A stretch of DNA of 64,000 nucleotides, taken from positions 1 to 64,000 of the forward strand of contig NZ_CAAJGL010000022.1 in NCBI RefSeq assembly GCF_900996225.1, given 5' to 3'. Below, piece after piece: positions 9,281 through 18,898 of the stretch. Below the pieces are notes generated by a model, which was given only the letters and a program-made list of their open reading frames with translations, made no database searches and was not told where the DNA came from. The translations under genes and the position numbers were made by a program. The stretch comes from Paraburkholderia sp. BCC1884 (GTDB lineage: Bacteria > Pseudomonadota > Gammaproteobacteria > Burkholderiales > Burkholderiaceae). The number at the start of each line of letters is the position of its first letter. Position 1 is the first letter of the stretch.

Positions 9281-9522
9281 GGGCAAAGTCTCCGGATACG
9301 TTTATTGGACTAGATAGGGTCTCACTATGAACCCGCCGGTACATTCCGCGAAGTTCGCATTTTCGAAGCGGGTCTTTGCTTTTGCTTAAGACGCGTGGCA
9401 TGCCAAGCTGGAGAGGCATTGTGGCTAGACGCGGAATGGGAGAGCAAGAGTCGGAGTGCGAGCCGGAAAGCACACGCCTACACTCGATCCATCGTTCAAT
9501 ACCCGCCTGATGGAGAAGACTG

Positions 9523-10266
9523 ATGAATACGGTGGCGAAAGCACCGCGTGTCGCGACCGGCCCGCTCACGCAGCGAATCGATACGCTCGACTGGTTCGAT
9601 GTCGAAGAAGAGTTGAACGGCTACGGCTGCGCGATGCTGCCTGATCTGCTGAGCCCGCGGGAATGCGACGCGCTGAGCGCGCTGTATGCGCAAGAGGCGC
9701 TGTATCGGAGCCGCGTCGTCATGGCGCGGCATGGTTTTGGGCGTGGCGAATACCAGTATTTCGCTTATCCGCTGCCGCCGCTGATCGCTGAATTGCGTAC
9801 GGCCCTTTATCCTCATCTCACGCCGGTGGCGAATCGCTGGAATGAGGCAATGGGGCTCGACGTTCGCTATCCGCCCACTCACGCGGCGTTTATCGAGCGC
9901 TGCCACGCCGCCGGCCAGACTCGCCCTACGCCCTTGATCCTCCAATACGCGAGGGACGACTACAACTGTCTTCATCAGGATCTGTACGGTGAACACGTGT
10001 TCCCGCTGCAGGTCGCGATTCTGCTGTCCGAGCCCGGCACGGACTTTACCGGCGGCGAGATCGTGATGACGGAGCAACGTCCGCGGATGCAGTCGCGCGC
10101 GGAAGTCGTGCCGCTCGGCAAGGGCGATGCGGCGGTGTTTGCCGTGCATCACCGGCCGGTGCAAGGCACGCGCGGCCCCTACCGGGTGAATTTGCGGCAC
10201 GGCGTGAGCCGTCTACGGTCCGGCCAGCGGCATACGCTCGGGGTGATTTTCCACGACGCCAACTGA
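9523..10266 (+). CDS. 2OG-Fe(II) oxygenase family protein
   Basis: 247 residues. The non-haem iron triad is visible as H151 and D153 (in CLHQDLYG) and H226 (in RHGVSRLRSG), with R236 as the likely 2-oxoglutarate ligand. The fold class is prolyl-hydroxylase-like. Such enzymes couple oxidative decarboxylation of 2-oxoglutarate to hydroxylation of a substrate, often a protein or DNA base; I cannot name the substrate. The gene is divergent from the itaconate-like operon, sharing a 242-base promoter region, but a functional link is not evident. Confidence 0.85.
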   Translation: MNTVAKAPRVATGPLTQRIDTLDWFDVEEELNGYGCAMLPDLLSPRECDALSALYAQEALYRSRVVMARHGFGRGEYQYFAYPLPPLIAELRTALYPHLTPVANRWNEAMGLDVRYPPTHAAFIERCHAAGQTRPTPLILQYARDDYNCLHQDLYGEHVFPLQVAILLSEPGTDFTGGEIVMTEQRPRMQSRAEVVPLGKGDAAVFAVHHRPVQGTRGPYRVNLRHGVSRLRSGQRHTLGVIFHDAN

Positions 10267-10563
10267 AGGACGGCGGCAGGCCGTCGGCGTCGCGATTTTG
10301 CCGCAGCGCCGCAAAAACTTGATGAGCGTAATTTTGACCCGGTATCATCCGGGAAAACCCGAATTCATCCAGAGCGCTGCGCCACCCTTTGCGGCGCGCC
10401 TGGCATGCCGTTCGGGTGTCATCGCCCGTCGTCGGGCGGGGCCTCCAGCCGGTGATCCCGGCGTGGTGCCTCAGTCCGCGATACGAAGGTGGCGGGCCAC
10501 GGCCCGCCCTGTCGCACTCGGCCAAAAGCCGGTTGCGGCCATTTTGCCTGGATATCATCGATC

Positions 10564-12486
10564 ATGATTGCTGCCGCGTTTTCGCGCGTCGCCGACCGTC
10601 TGCTAACCGTGGACCCGGGACTCGTCCGACTTCATACCGCGCTGCGCGTTGCGCTTGCCTGCCTGCTCACCGGCGTGGCCAGCATCGAGTGGACCGTCTC
10701 GCATCACCAACCCATTACGCTCGCCGCCCCTGGCATCCTGTTCGCCATGGTCGCGCCGCTGTTCGTGCGCGATGCGCGCAGGCCGGCGTGGTTCGTGACG
10801 CTTTTTTACCTCTATTTCGGCGCTTGTACGTGCTTTGCCGTGGCGAGCGTGTTGAGCGCTTACCCGCTCGCGGGCGACGCGGGCTTTCTCGTCGTGATGT
10901 TCGTCGGCATGCTCTGCCAGGCGTGCGGTCCGCGTGCGCTCGGCAGCGCGATGCTCGGCGTAGTGTGCTTCTATCTAGGCCTGTATCTGCATCCGTCGAC
11001 GGCGCATCTCGTGCAATCGTTACTGCTGTCCGCGTTTGCACCGTTGATGGTCGCGCTGGTCGGGCGTGCGATCGTGCCGACCCGGGCGGTGGCGAGTTTC
11101 CGCCTGGCTATCCATACCGTGACGCTGCGCGCGGCGCGCGTGCTGCATGCGCCGGCCGCGGCGACTCTCTCTGCGTTGAACGAAGCCGCCCTCTCGCTCG
11201 AAGAGCAACTGGCGCTGCTGAATCCCCCCGATGCCGAGACTATCCGCGAGCGCATTGTCGAAGTGGAAGTCGCGGCGGGACAGTTCGCATTTGCTTCAGG
11301 ACCGGTGGACAACGGCGCCGGCGCCGATGTGCTGCGTCAGGCGATTGCGCGGCTCAGGGCGATCGCCCATCGACGTGATGCGAACCACGCCTCTTCGGCT
11401 ATGACGAGCCATGGCGTTGCCGCTGGGTTGTCTGTCTCGCAACGCATCGCCAGTTTGCGCGACAAACTCTGCTGGTTGCCCGCTACGCGCGCCACGACTG
11501 CCGCGTTTCTCGCGATGCTGATCGGCCACTCGCTGTCTCCCGAGCGATGGTTCTGGGCGGTAATTACAACGTTTGTCGTGTTTCTCGGTACGCGGTCGCG
11601 CGCCGATACGATCTATCGGGGTGCGCAGCGACTTGTCGGGACATTGGCTGGGGCACTCGTCAGTGTGTTGCTGGTTGCGCCGCTGCATGATTCGCCGGTG
11701 CTGCTAGTAGCCGCGATGCTGCTCTGCGTATTTGGGTGGGCTTATTTCATCCTGAGTGCGTATGCACCGGGCGTGTTCTTTATCACCGTGCTCGTCGGGC
11801 TCGTTTATGGCGAGCTGGGTTTTGCGATGGGGCCGCTAGTCGAGATACGGATCGAAGAGGTGCTGGTGGGATGCCTCGTTTCGTTTGCGGTAGCGATGCT
11901 GATGATGCCGCTTGCGGCTACCCGGCATGTCGAGACACGGCTTGGCGCAGTGCTGGGCGGGTTGCGTGAGGTTGTGCGGCTGGCTACGTCGAGTGGCGGG
12001 CGAACGAGCGCCGAGGCGGGTGTGGCGATGCGTAAGCTCGATCGCATGTGGCACGACCTGCGGATTGCGCTTAGGCCGCTGCAGACGCAGCGCGTCGTGG
12101 TGTGGAATCCCGATGTGGAGTTGGCAACGGGCTCGCTGTTGTGTTGCTTGCATTGGGCGCGGGTGTTGAGCGATCCCGCGCGCGGCGGTGAGGTGTCGGG
12201 GCATTCGGCACTGAATGCGGCGACGGTGGATGCGGCTCATGTGGAATCGATCGTGGCGCGGCTGGATTCTTTGATTGCGCGGTATAGCGGTGTGGGGGAT
12301 GGGGCTGCTTTGGGGGTTTTCGATCGGCGGGCGCCGGTGATGACGAGTGTCGATGTGGATCCGGGTAAGGCGCCTGCGCTGGTGCAACTCGATGGCGCTG
12401 TCGCGCATTTGTTTGAGCGGCTGACGCGGCCGGTTGTGGGGGCCAGGCGGGTGTTTAATTGGGCGTTGCGGAGTCGGGCGACGTAG
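10564..12486 (+). CDS. FUSC family inner-membrane protein (YccS/aromatic acid exporter-like)
   Basis: 640 residues from the ATG at 10564 (MIAAAFSRVADRLL); the frame is open further upstream but that stretch lacks coding character. Two hydrophobic blocks of several membrane helices (roughly residues 20-150 and 310-450) are each followed by a cytosolic region, the FUSC architecture. Motifs include TRATTAAFLAMLIGHSL, RSRADTIYRGAQRLVGTLAGALV and the conserved WNPD. The last 100 codons are richer in G-ending T/G codons than the rest. Family members act in aromatic or fusaric acid efflux, normally with an HlyD partner; none is adjacent here. Substrate unknown. Confidence 0.85.
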   Translation: MIAAAFSRVADRLLTVDPGLVRLHTALRVALACLLTGVASIEWTVSHHQPITLAAPGILFAMVAPLFVRDARRPAWFVTLFYLYFGACTCFAVASVLSAYPLAGDAGFLVVMFVGMLCQACGPRALGSAMLGVVCFYLGLYLHPSTAHLVQSLLLSAFAPLMVALVGRAIVPTRAVASFRLAIHTVTLRAARVLHAPAAATLSALNEAALSLEEQLALLNPPDAETIRERIVEVEVAAGQFAFASGPVDNGAGADVLRQAIARLRAIAHRRDANHASSAMTSHGVAAGLSVSQRIASLRDKLCWLPATRATTAAFLAMLIGHSLSPERWFWAVITTFVVFLGTRSRADTIYRGAQRLVGTLAGALVSVLLVAPLHDSPVLLVAAMLLCVFGWAYFILSAYAPGVFFITVLVGLVYGELGFAMGPLVEIRIEEVLVGCLVSFAVAMLMMPLAATRHVETRLGAVLGGLREVVRLATSSGGRTSAEAGVAMRKLDRMWHDLRIALRPLQTQRVVVWNPDVELATGSLLCCLHWARVLSDPARGGEVSGHSALNAATVDAAHVESIVARLDSLIARYSGVGDGAALGVFDRRAPVMTSVDVDPGKAPALVQLDGAVAHLFERLTRPVVGARRVFNWALRSRAT

Positions 12487-12822
12487 GGGGAACGAGTGCA
12501 GCTGAAGTTTCTCGATGAGCCGTGGACCGCAAGACACTTGGAGAACAACGCGTCGATGGAAGGCCGTCTGCAGAAGTCGACCCGAAACAGCCAGTGGTCG
12601 CTCAAAGCATTCGATGACTTATTTGGAATCTGGTGCGGCCCGTCCTCGGCAAGACGCGCCGAGATCTCCTGGCGAGCTCAGTGTTATCCGCATGGATTTT
12701 TGATTGACTTAAACGCATCTCATAATTAGGAACATCGAGCGTCAAACCTGGCGAACCACTTAACCGATCCATTTCATATGAAGTTATGTAGAATGATGCC
12801 GTCAGTTTAAAAACGATCAGAC
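12487..12822. other. Gene-free stretch before vgrG
   Basis: 336 bases with lower GC toward the right end. Open frames on both strands (for example 12496-12729 plus) show no recognisable protein pattern. The AT-rich part near 12700-12815 probably holds the vgrG promoter. I see no insertion sequence or attachment site. Confidence 0.4.
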
Positions 12823-15384
12823 ATGGGGCGGAAAGTGGGGGCACAGGAACTTACAGCGGCCATTACCGGTAACCTTATACAAACCGGCCGGTTACTCAGG
12901 CTCGATACCCCGCTCGGAAATAATGTCCTGCTTCCGCAACGTCTAATTGGGAATTCACGCATCGGTCGCGATTATGGTTTTACGCTCGATGTTGTTTCAA
13001 CCAGCACGAATATAGAACTCAAGACGCTTATCGCGCAACCCGTCACGCTCTGGCTCCAGCAGACTGACCAGTCCTACCTACCGTACCACGGCTACGTCCA
13101 TACCGCACGGCGTTTGGGAGCCGATGGCGGTTTGAGCGCCTATCAACTCGAATTCGCTTCCTGGCTGCATTTTCTGAAATTTCGCAAAGATGCCCGCATC
13201 AGGCAGGATAAATCGGCGGATGCCATTCTCACCGACGTATTCAATGCCCACCCGCAGGCCAAAGGCGCATTCCGTTTTGCGATTCAGAATGCATTGCCGC
13301 AGCGCTCATTTTGCGTGCAATACGAGGATGACTGGAATTTTTGTCAGCGGATTATGGAATTCGAGGGCCTATTCAGTTACTTCGAGCAGGCCGATGATGG
13401 TAAGTCGCACATGGCTGTTGTTACGGATAATATCGGCGCATTGCCGGCACTCAGTCCACAGACAGTTAATTTTTACCGGTCATCCGTCACAAGCGCGACC
13501 GATTCGCTGGTGCAATGGAGCGCTACGCGCACTCTGCAGAGCGTGACGCTGACCACCCGCACCGTCGACTACAAGTCACCTTCCTCGACGGTGAACCCGA
13601 AGGGCACGACCGTGCCCACGCTCGCGACGCAAGGTGCGCTGCCGCAGCAGGCCGAAGTCTACGAGTACACGGGTGCTTACACCTACCGCGAGCAGTCGCG
13701 TGGCGATGCACTGTCTGAAATCCGCGTGCAGGAATGGGAATCGCGCGCGAAGCGTTTCGAAGGTGCGGGCGCGATACGCCGCGTTGATGCAGGGCGCTGG
13801 TTCGAATTCGCCAATCACCCCGAACACGACAAGGATAGTGCGCAGAACCGCCAGTTCGCGATCATCGAAGCGAACTGGTATGTCGAGAACAACCTGCCCG
13901 CGTCCAGCACGCAAGCGCGATCGTTTCCACACAGCCTGCAAGGTGAACTCGCAGCAGCCAAGGCGGCGTATCAAGGCGATGGTGCAGCGCTGACGGTCGC
14001 CGGCACAGACGGCAGCGAAGGTTTTCTACTGGTGACGATCGAGGCGCAGCGCAGGGCCGTGGCGTATCGCAGTCCGTTTGAGCACGTCAAACCAGAGATG
14101 CAAATGCAGACAGCGACGGTGGCCGGACCTTCGAACCAGGAGGTGTACACCGACCCGCTGAACCGGATCAAGGTGCATTTCCATTGGGACAGGCTGAACG
14201 GGGGTGATGAGAAAGCCTCGTGCTGGATACGCGTCGCGATGTCAGACACGGGGGGCAGTTACGGTGGTGTGCATGTACCGCGTGTGGGCGAGGAAGTGAT
14301 CGTGAACTGGCTGGACGGCGACTGCGACCGGCCTGTCGTGACCGGACGCGTCTACAACGGCGCGAAGAATCCACACTGGCATTCGAACGGCATCCTGTCG
14401 GGCTACAAATCGAAGGAACACGGCGGCAGCGGTTACAACCAGATGGTGATGGATGATGCGACCGGCCAGAACCGGATGCAGCTTTACAGCACGAGCGCCA
14501 ACTCACAGTTGCATCTGGGGTATCTGATCGCGCAAAGCGCCAACGCTCGCGGCGCTTATCTAGGCAGCGGTTTCGACCTGAAGTCCGACGCGTATGGTGC
14601 CATCGGTGCCGGCGCGGGGCTCTACGTCAGCACATACGCAAAGCATGCGACGGATCAGCAACTCGACATAAGTGAAGCGCACACTCAACTCACGAACGCA
14701 CAGAGCTCGATTGAAACACTGTCGCAATCCAGTACGACGCATCAGGCCGAATCACTCGAAGATGGCACGAACGCGCTCAAGACCCTCATTGCCGCAACTC
14801 AATCGAACCGGCAAGGCGCAACAAGCGGTGCCAATGCCGCGAGTGGTGGTATCACGGCCGGTGGTGGCACTGGCAGCGCGAATGCGTTCAGTGAACCGGT
14901 GATGCTGATGGCGAGTCCGTCGGGCATCGCACTTTCGACGCAACAGTCCACACACATCGCGGCCGATCAACAGATCACCTTCGTCAGCGGACAGAGTACA
15001 CATGTGGCGACGGGTAAATCCTTGATCGCAAGCGTGGCGCAGACGTTGAGCCTGTTCGTGCAGAACGCGGGAATGAAGCTGTTCGCTGCAAAAGGCAAGG
15101 TAGAAATTCAGGCGCAAGGCGACAACATCGAAGTGACTGCACAAAAGAAGGTCAGTTTGATCTCCGCGACGCAGAACGTTGAGGCCATGGCGAAACAGGA
15201 AATTCTGTTGACTGCGGGGGGCGCCTACATCCGCCTCAAGGACGGCAACATCGAAATTCATGCGCCGGGCAGCATCGACGTGAAGGGTGCGCAGCACAGT
15301 TTTAACGGCCCGACCCGGCTCGATGAAAAGTTCCCATCCTGGAAAGACGGTACTCCGAGCCGGTCGGTCGACTTCTCCGGCTGA
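12823..15384 (+). CDS. vgrG: Type VI secretion tip protein VgrG
   Basis: 853 residues. The gp27-like base domain spans about residues 1-400 (LRLDTPLGNNVLLPQRLIG, then QYEDDWNFCQRIMEFEGLFSYFEQ). The gp5-like OB fold starts near residue 435 (DPLNRIKVHFHWDR, then SCWIRVAMSDTGGSYGGVHVPRVGEEVIVNWLDGDCDRPVVTGRVYN). A Ser/Thr/Ala-rich linker (about 620-690) precedes a DUF2345 beta-helix (residues ~690-830, QNAGMKLFAAKGKVEIQAQ). It ends without an enzymatic extension. VgrG trimers cap the secreted tube and carry effectors. The effector and immunity genes follow directly. No other T6SS structural gene is in the window, so this is an auxiliary vgrG island. Confidence 0.96.
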   Translation: MGRKVGAQELTAAITGNLIQTGRLLRLDTPLGNNVLLPQRLIGNSRIGRDYGFTLDVVSTSTNIELKTLIAQPVTLWLQQTDQSYLPYHGYVHTARRLGADGGLSAYQLEFASWLHFLKFRKDARIRQDKSADAILTDVFNAHPQAKGAFRFAIQNALPQRSFCVQYEDDWNFCQRIMEFEGLFSYFEQADDGKSHMAVVTDNIGALPALSPQTVNFYRSSVTSATDSLVQWSATRTLQSVTLTTRTVDYKSPSSTVNPKGTTVPTLATQGALPQQAEVYEYTGAYTYREQSRGDALSEIRVQEWESRAKRFEGAGAIRRVDAGRWFEFANHPEHDKDSAQNRQFAIIEANWYVENNLPASSTQARSFPHSLQGELAAAKAAYQGDGAALTVAGTDGSEGFLLVTIEAQRRAVAYRSPFEHVKPEMQMQTATVAGPSNQEVYTDPLNRIKVHFHWDRLNGGDEKASCWIRVAMSDTGGSYGGVHVPRVGEEVIVNWLDGDCDRPVVTGRVYNGAKNPHWHSNGILSGYKSKEHGGSGYNQMVMDDATGQNRMQLYSTSANSQLHLGYLIAQSANARGAYLGSGFDLKSDAYGAIGAGAGLYVSTYAKHATDQQLDISEAHTQLTNAQSSIETLSQSSTTHQAESLEDGTNALKTLIAATQSNRQGATSGANAASGGITAGGGTGSANAFSEPVMLMASPSGIALSTQQSTHIAADQQITFVSGQSTHVATGKSLIASVAQTLSLFVQNAGMKLFAAKGKVEIQAQGDNIEVTAQKKVSLISATQNVEAMAKQEILLTAGGAYIRLKDGNIEIHAPGSIDVKGAQHSFNGPTRLDEKFPSWKDGTPSRSVDFSG

Positions 15385-15432
15385 TCGACCGAGAGATCGA
15401 GCCCATCTGACAATAGCCAATAAGGATAGTGT

Positions 15433-18072
15433 GTGGCGCAACCACCAGAACAACCGTCGAAGGTCGAAAGCTGGGCTTACCCCTTTCCTCTGAAAACCAC
15501 GAACACGACTTACGCGCCAGAAGACTATCTCGGCGGGCTCGCGGCAGCCGAGGATGGCTTCTATCCGCTCGGCGCCAATGGACTTTGGCACGGGGGAATT
15601 CACTTTGGCTCACAGACCGCTGGAAAATTCGATCAGGATGGGAGCGTCAAATGCATCGCGGACGGTGAGGTGGTTGCGTTTCGCCTGGATTCGAAAATTA
15701 GGGAACTCGTCTATCCGGACGGAAGCAAAGCGGGATATTCGAGCGGATTCACGCTGGTTCGCCACCGGCTGGTGTTGCCTACGGCTGCCCCGCAACCGTC
15801 GAATGGCAACGGCACTTCGCCGGGCACGGCCAACGCGCCACCTCCTGGCGACGTGCTGACATACTTCAGTCTCTACATGCATACGCTGCCGCTGGATGGC
15901 TACGACGCGAGCCACCCGCCGCACGGAGCGGCGAAAGCGCTGCCAGCCTATTACGGTGCGAGTCATATTTATAGTGTTGGATCGAAAGCGAACGACCCGC
16001 GCCTGACTGCTTCAAATCAACACGACAGCGCGGCGATCGGCTTGCGCGTGCGAGCATCGCATTCTTCGCATGCCTCAGTGCTTGGATGGCTTCCACGCGG
16101 CACGAAAATCAAGGTCGGGCAGAAGCATGGCGAGTGGGGCAAGATCGCAAGTTTCGTTGAGGGCGCGGCGCAATCGTATAGAGAAGGCGAAACGCCGAAT
16201 GCGGCTGCGCGGACCGGCTGGATCTACGTAGGCGAAATGGACGACGAAACCCAGCCGTTAGCGGTGGACGAGGTCTATGTCCTGCCAACGCCCCGCAAGA
16301 TCGCTGCGGGAGAAACGGTTGCGTATATCGGGGAATATCAGCGGCTCGTGGAGGCGCGTAACCACCATACACTACCTCCAAAGTTGGGCCAGCGGCCATT
16401 GATTCATGTCGAGATGTTTACGGGTGACGATCTTGACGCCTTCATCGCACGTAGCAGGACGAGAGCGCAACGAATCGATCCGAAGTCGCGCACGCTGTTG
16501 CTGATCTCGAAGGGAGCAACACTGGCGCAGCCCGCGCGACCGGACAGTTCAATCGCCGATGGCGTGGCGATCAAGGTCACGGCAGATTCGCCAGCTAGCG
16601 GCCAATGGTGCAAGGTTCAAGCGGTCAACGCATCAGGCCATCCTGTTGCTGGTCAACCCGCCCTTTGGATCGCACGGGCGGATCTCCCACATACGGGTGA
16701 GCGCGACGCGTGGAGCGGCTTTCCGCTTAGCGTCAATTCGACAAGTGGTGCCACGGCAGCCTGGACACGTGTGGTGACAACGGGATCAGCCCAACATTGC
16801 GTCGAATCCGAAGGTAAGACGTGGTACGCAGTGAGCATCGCCGATGACAACAACGCCCAGATCGACGGCTGGGTTTGCGATCATGGGCACCCCCTTGTTG
16901 AACTGAAGAGTCCTTGGGATTGGCCGGGATTCGAGGTGATGAGTCTTGGGACGTCAGTGTCGGATATGTTCCAGCGTGCGTTGTTCATCGCTGACAGTGG
17001 CACGCCTGACGAACTCGCGACCTTCGAGGATTCTTTCAATAGTGCCCGTTTGGACGAAACCATCAAAAAACTCGAAGATGCAATCGACAGCGCGGAGCAA
17101 CGCGATGGGAAGATTACGGCGCACGAACTACAACTGTCGCTCGGCAAACCGTGGCTTGCGGATCGCATCGATCATTTGATCGTGCGGTATGAAAGCGAAT
17201 GGGGCGGTGAGATGAGCAAGTGGGATGCGCTGGATTCGCATATGCATGCGGGGCTTCCGGTCTGGCAGGCAGAGAAGACGCGCATTGATGCGTTGCGGTT
17301 CTGGAATGGCGTGGCGAGCGTGACCGGTTTCCCGGCTTCGTCGGTGGTGTATCACTTGCATCCCATGGGGCTTGTCGGCAATTTCATTTCTGGTCGGAGG
17401 CGGCACGATTTCGACCTCGGCAAGCTCTCGAGCCACTTTGAGACCGGCGGACGCGGTTCTATCGTCGTGTCGGGAGGCCAAGGCGATCCGGGCGGAGTTT
17501 CGTACGGTGCATATCAGATGACAAGCAAGACGCGTCAGCGAGATGGTACGTTCGTGATTGGAGGTACAGTCCAGAAATTCGTGAATTCATCGGAATTTCC
17601 TTGGAAAAATGATTTCGCGGGACTCATTCCGGGAACCACTGCATTTTCCGCAAAATGGCGCGAAACCGTGACAGCCCATCCCGACGAATTCAAGGAGGTC
17701 GAGCACAACTACGTCAGGATTACCCACTTCGACGTCCAGATAACTCACGTCATGAGCGAAACTGAAATTGACCTTCGGTACCATGCCCACGCGGTCAATG
17801 ACGTAGTGTGGTCCACCTGTGTGCAGTTAGGCCCCTCGACCGATATCGTGGTGACTGCAATTCGCAACGTGGATGAAACACCGGCCGAGACGAAAGGCTA
17901 CGATCGTAAATTGATCGACGCTATTTATGACGAGCGTGGAAGAAAAGATGGGCACGGGAAATTGGTGCACTTCATCCATTCGTCTGACGCTCAACAAGTT
18001 GGCGTATCCCAACGTTATGACGCGGAACGCCCCAAGGCTCAAGAAGAACTGACGAATGAAACTGCTTACTAA
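15433..18072 (+). CDS. Candidate T6SS cell-wall effector: M23-like domain plus VgrG3-type lysozyme-like domain
   Basis: 879 residues, GTG start 48 nt after vgrG with AAGGA before it. Residues ~45-340 resemble an M23 peptidase fold: LWHGGIHFGS (H53, H57), KCIADGEVVAFR, FSLYMHTL, and LIHVEMFTG (H325), but the second zinc ligand is His not Asp and the HxH motif reads HVE. SH3-like segments lie within and after it. An EF-hand-like stretch (DSAEQRDGKITAHEL) lies near 550-570. Residues ~660-800 match lysozyme-like domains found in VgrG3 tails: SSHFETGGRG (E670) and GDPGGVSYGAYQM (D685). The predicted target is periplasmic peptidoglycan. No PAAR or DUF4123 chaperone gene is nearby. Activity is inferred. 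Confidence 0.78.
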   Translation: MAQPPEQPSKVESWAYPFPLKTTNTTYAPEDYLGGLAAAEDGFYPLGANGLWHGGIHFGSQTAGKFDQDGSVKCIADGEVVAFRLDSKIRELVYPDGSKAGYSSGFTLVRHRLVLPTAAPQPSNGNGTSPGTANAPPPGDVLTYFSLYMHTLPLDGYDASHPPHGAAKALPAYYGASHIYSVGSKANDPRLTASNQHDSAAIGLRVRASHSSHASVLGWLPRGTKIKVGQKHGEWGKIASFVEGAAQSYREGETPNAAARTGWIYVGEMDDETQPLAVDEVYVLPTPRKIAAGETVAYIGEYQRLVEARNHHTLPPKLGQRPLIHVEMFTGDDLDAFIARSRTRAQRIDPKSRTLLLISKGATLAQPARPDSSIADGVAIKVTADSPASGQWCKVQAVNASGHPVAGQPALWIARADLPHTGERDAWSGFPLSVNSTSGATAAWTRVVTTGSAQHCVESEGKTWYAVSIADDNNAQIDGWVCDHGHPLVELKSPWDWPGFEVMSLGTSVSDMFQRALFIADSGTPDELATFEDSFNSARLDETIKKLEDAIDSAEQRDGKITAHELQLSLGKPWLADRIDHLIVRYESEWGGEMSKWDALDSHMHAGLPVWQAEKTRIDALRFWNGVASVTGFPASSVVYHLHPMGLVGNFISGRRRHDFDLGKLSSHFETGGRGSIVVSGGQGDPGGVSYGAYQMTSKTRQRDGTFVIGGTVQKFVNSSEFPWKNDFAGLIPGTTAFSAKWRETVTAHPDEFKEVEHNYVRITHFDVQITHVMSETEIDLRYHAHAVNDVVWSTCVQLGPSTDIVVTAIRNVDETPAETKGYDRKLIDAIYDERGRKDGHGKLVHFIHSSDAQQVGVSQRYDAERPKAQEELTNETAY

Positions 18073-18898
18073 AATTGCCACGGCCACATCTCTGATTCTG
18101 GTTTGCTGCCATGCCTTGTTTGCAGCCGAGCAGATTTCCGCCTATCACGGCCCCCGGGGCGACGTGTTGCTAACCAGGACGGGAGGTCAACCGCAAATCA
18201 TGATTGCAGGCGGAGCGTTGCCCAAAGGTGGAGCAACAGCGGGCGACTGTTTTGCGCAGGCACCGCTGGCACTAAAGAAGCCGCCGCGATACTACGAAGG
18301 CAATTTTTTGCCCGCGCATAACGGTTTGATTAGCGTCGGTGAGGCTGACGTTGCAGGGAAAGGGATCGGCGTCTATTTGTTCGACGATCACATCGACGTT
18401 GGGGGCGCGGAAGTCGACGGCATATGCGCCGACGGCATCGACTTTTCCGGGCGCTATATTGGGCAACGAAGCGATAGCGATTCTTATGCCCGCATATTCA
18501 TCTATTTCATGAGCCTCGCCCACGAAAATGCGAACTACCTTTTCAAGCAGAAGAAAACGAGCGACGCCTTAGAAACGTTACGGCCGTTTGTGGAGGCTTA
18601 TCAATCTGATTGGCTTGATCGACCAGCGGCGATCAAGGCGATGATCCCCGCGATAAACGATTATGCTTTCATGCTTCAGTCCGTCAAGCGCGACGCCGAC
18701 GCACTTCCGTTGTTGAAAATAGTTACGCAGAAGGACCCCGCTCGCACGGTCGCATGGCTGAATTTGGCAGATGCGTACTGGCAGGCCAAGGATATTGCCA
18801 ACGCGCGACAGAGCTATGCGAGATATATTAGCCTCATGAACGGTATCAACCGCACAAACATGATTCCGTCTCGCGCGCTCGAACGAATGCACAATTGA
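18056..18898 (+). CDS. Periplasmic TPR-containing protein, candidate immunity protein
   Basis: 280 residues, overlapping the effector's 3' end by 17 nt, so translation is probably coupled. An N-terminal signal peptide (MKLLTKIATATSLILVCCHALFAAEQ, likely cut after LFA) sends it to the periplasm, where a peptidoglycan hydrolase would act. The C-terminal third carries helical tetratricopeptide-like repeats (AYQSDWLDRPAAIKAMI, then VAWLNLADAYWQAKDIANARQSYARYI). I do not recognise the N-terminal domain. Position and export both fit an immunity protein for the upstream effector; no inhibitory motif can be identified. Confidence 0.7.
   Translation: MKLLTKIATATSLILVCCHALFAAEQISAYHGPRGDVLLTRTGGQPQIMIAGGALPKGGATAGDCFAQAPLALKKPPRYYEGNFLPAHNGLISVGEADVAGKGIGVYLFDDHIDVGGAEVDGICADGIDFSGRYIGQRSDSDSYARIFIYFMSLAHENANYLFKQKKTSDALETLRPFVEAYQSDWLDRPAAIKAMIPAINDYAFMLQSVKRDADALPLLKIVTQKDPARTVAWLNLADAYWQAKDIANARQSYARYISLMNGINRTNMIPSRALERMHN

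Noticed and set aside
12496..12729. 77-codon plus frame before vgrG, considered as a T6SS accessory gene
   Set aside because: No recognisable pattern, no ribosome site before its start, and it does not resemble PAAR, Hcp or chaperone families.
12823..18898. Prophage or insertion sequence carrying vgrG
   Set aside because: VgrG resembles phage spike proteins, but no integrase, capsid, tail or transposase genes, and no flanking repeats, are present.
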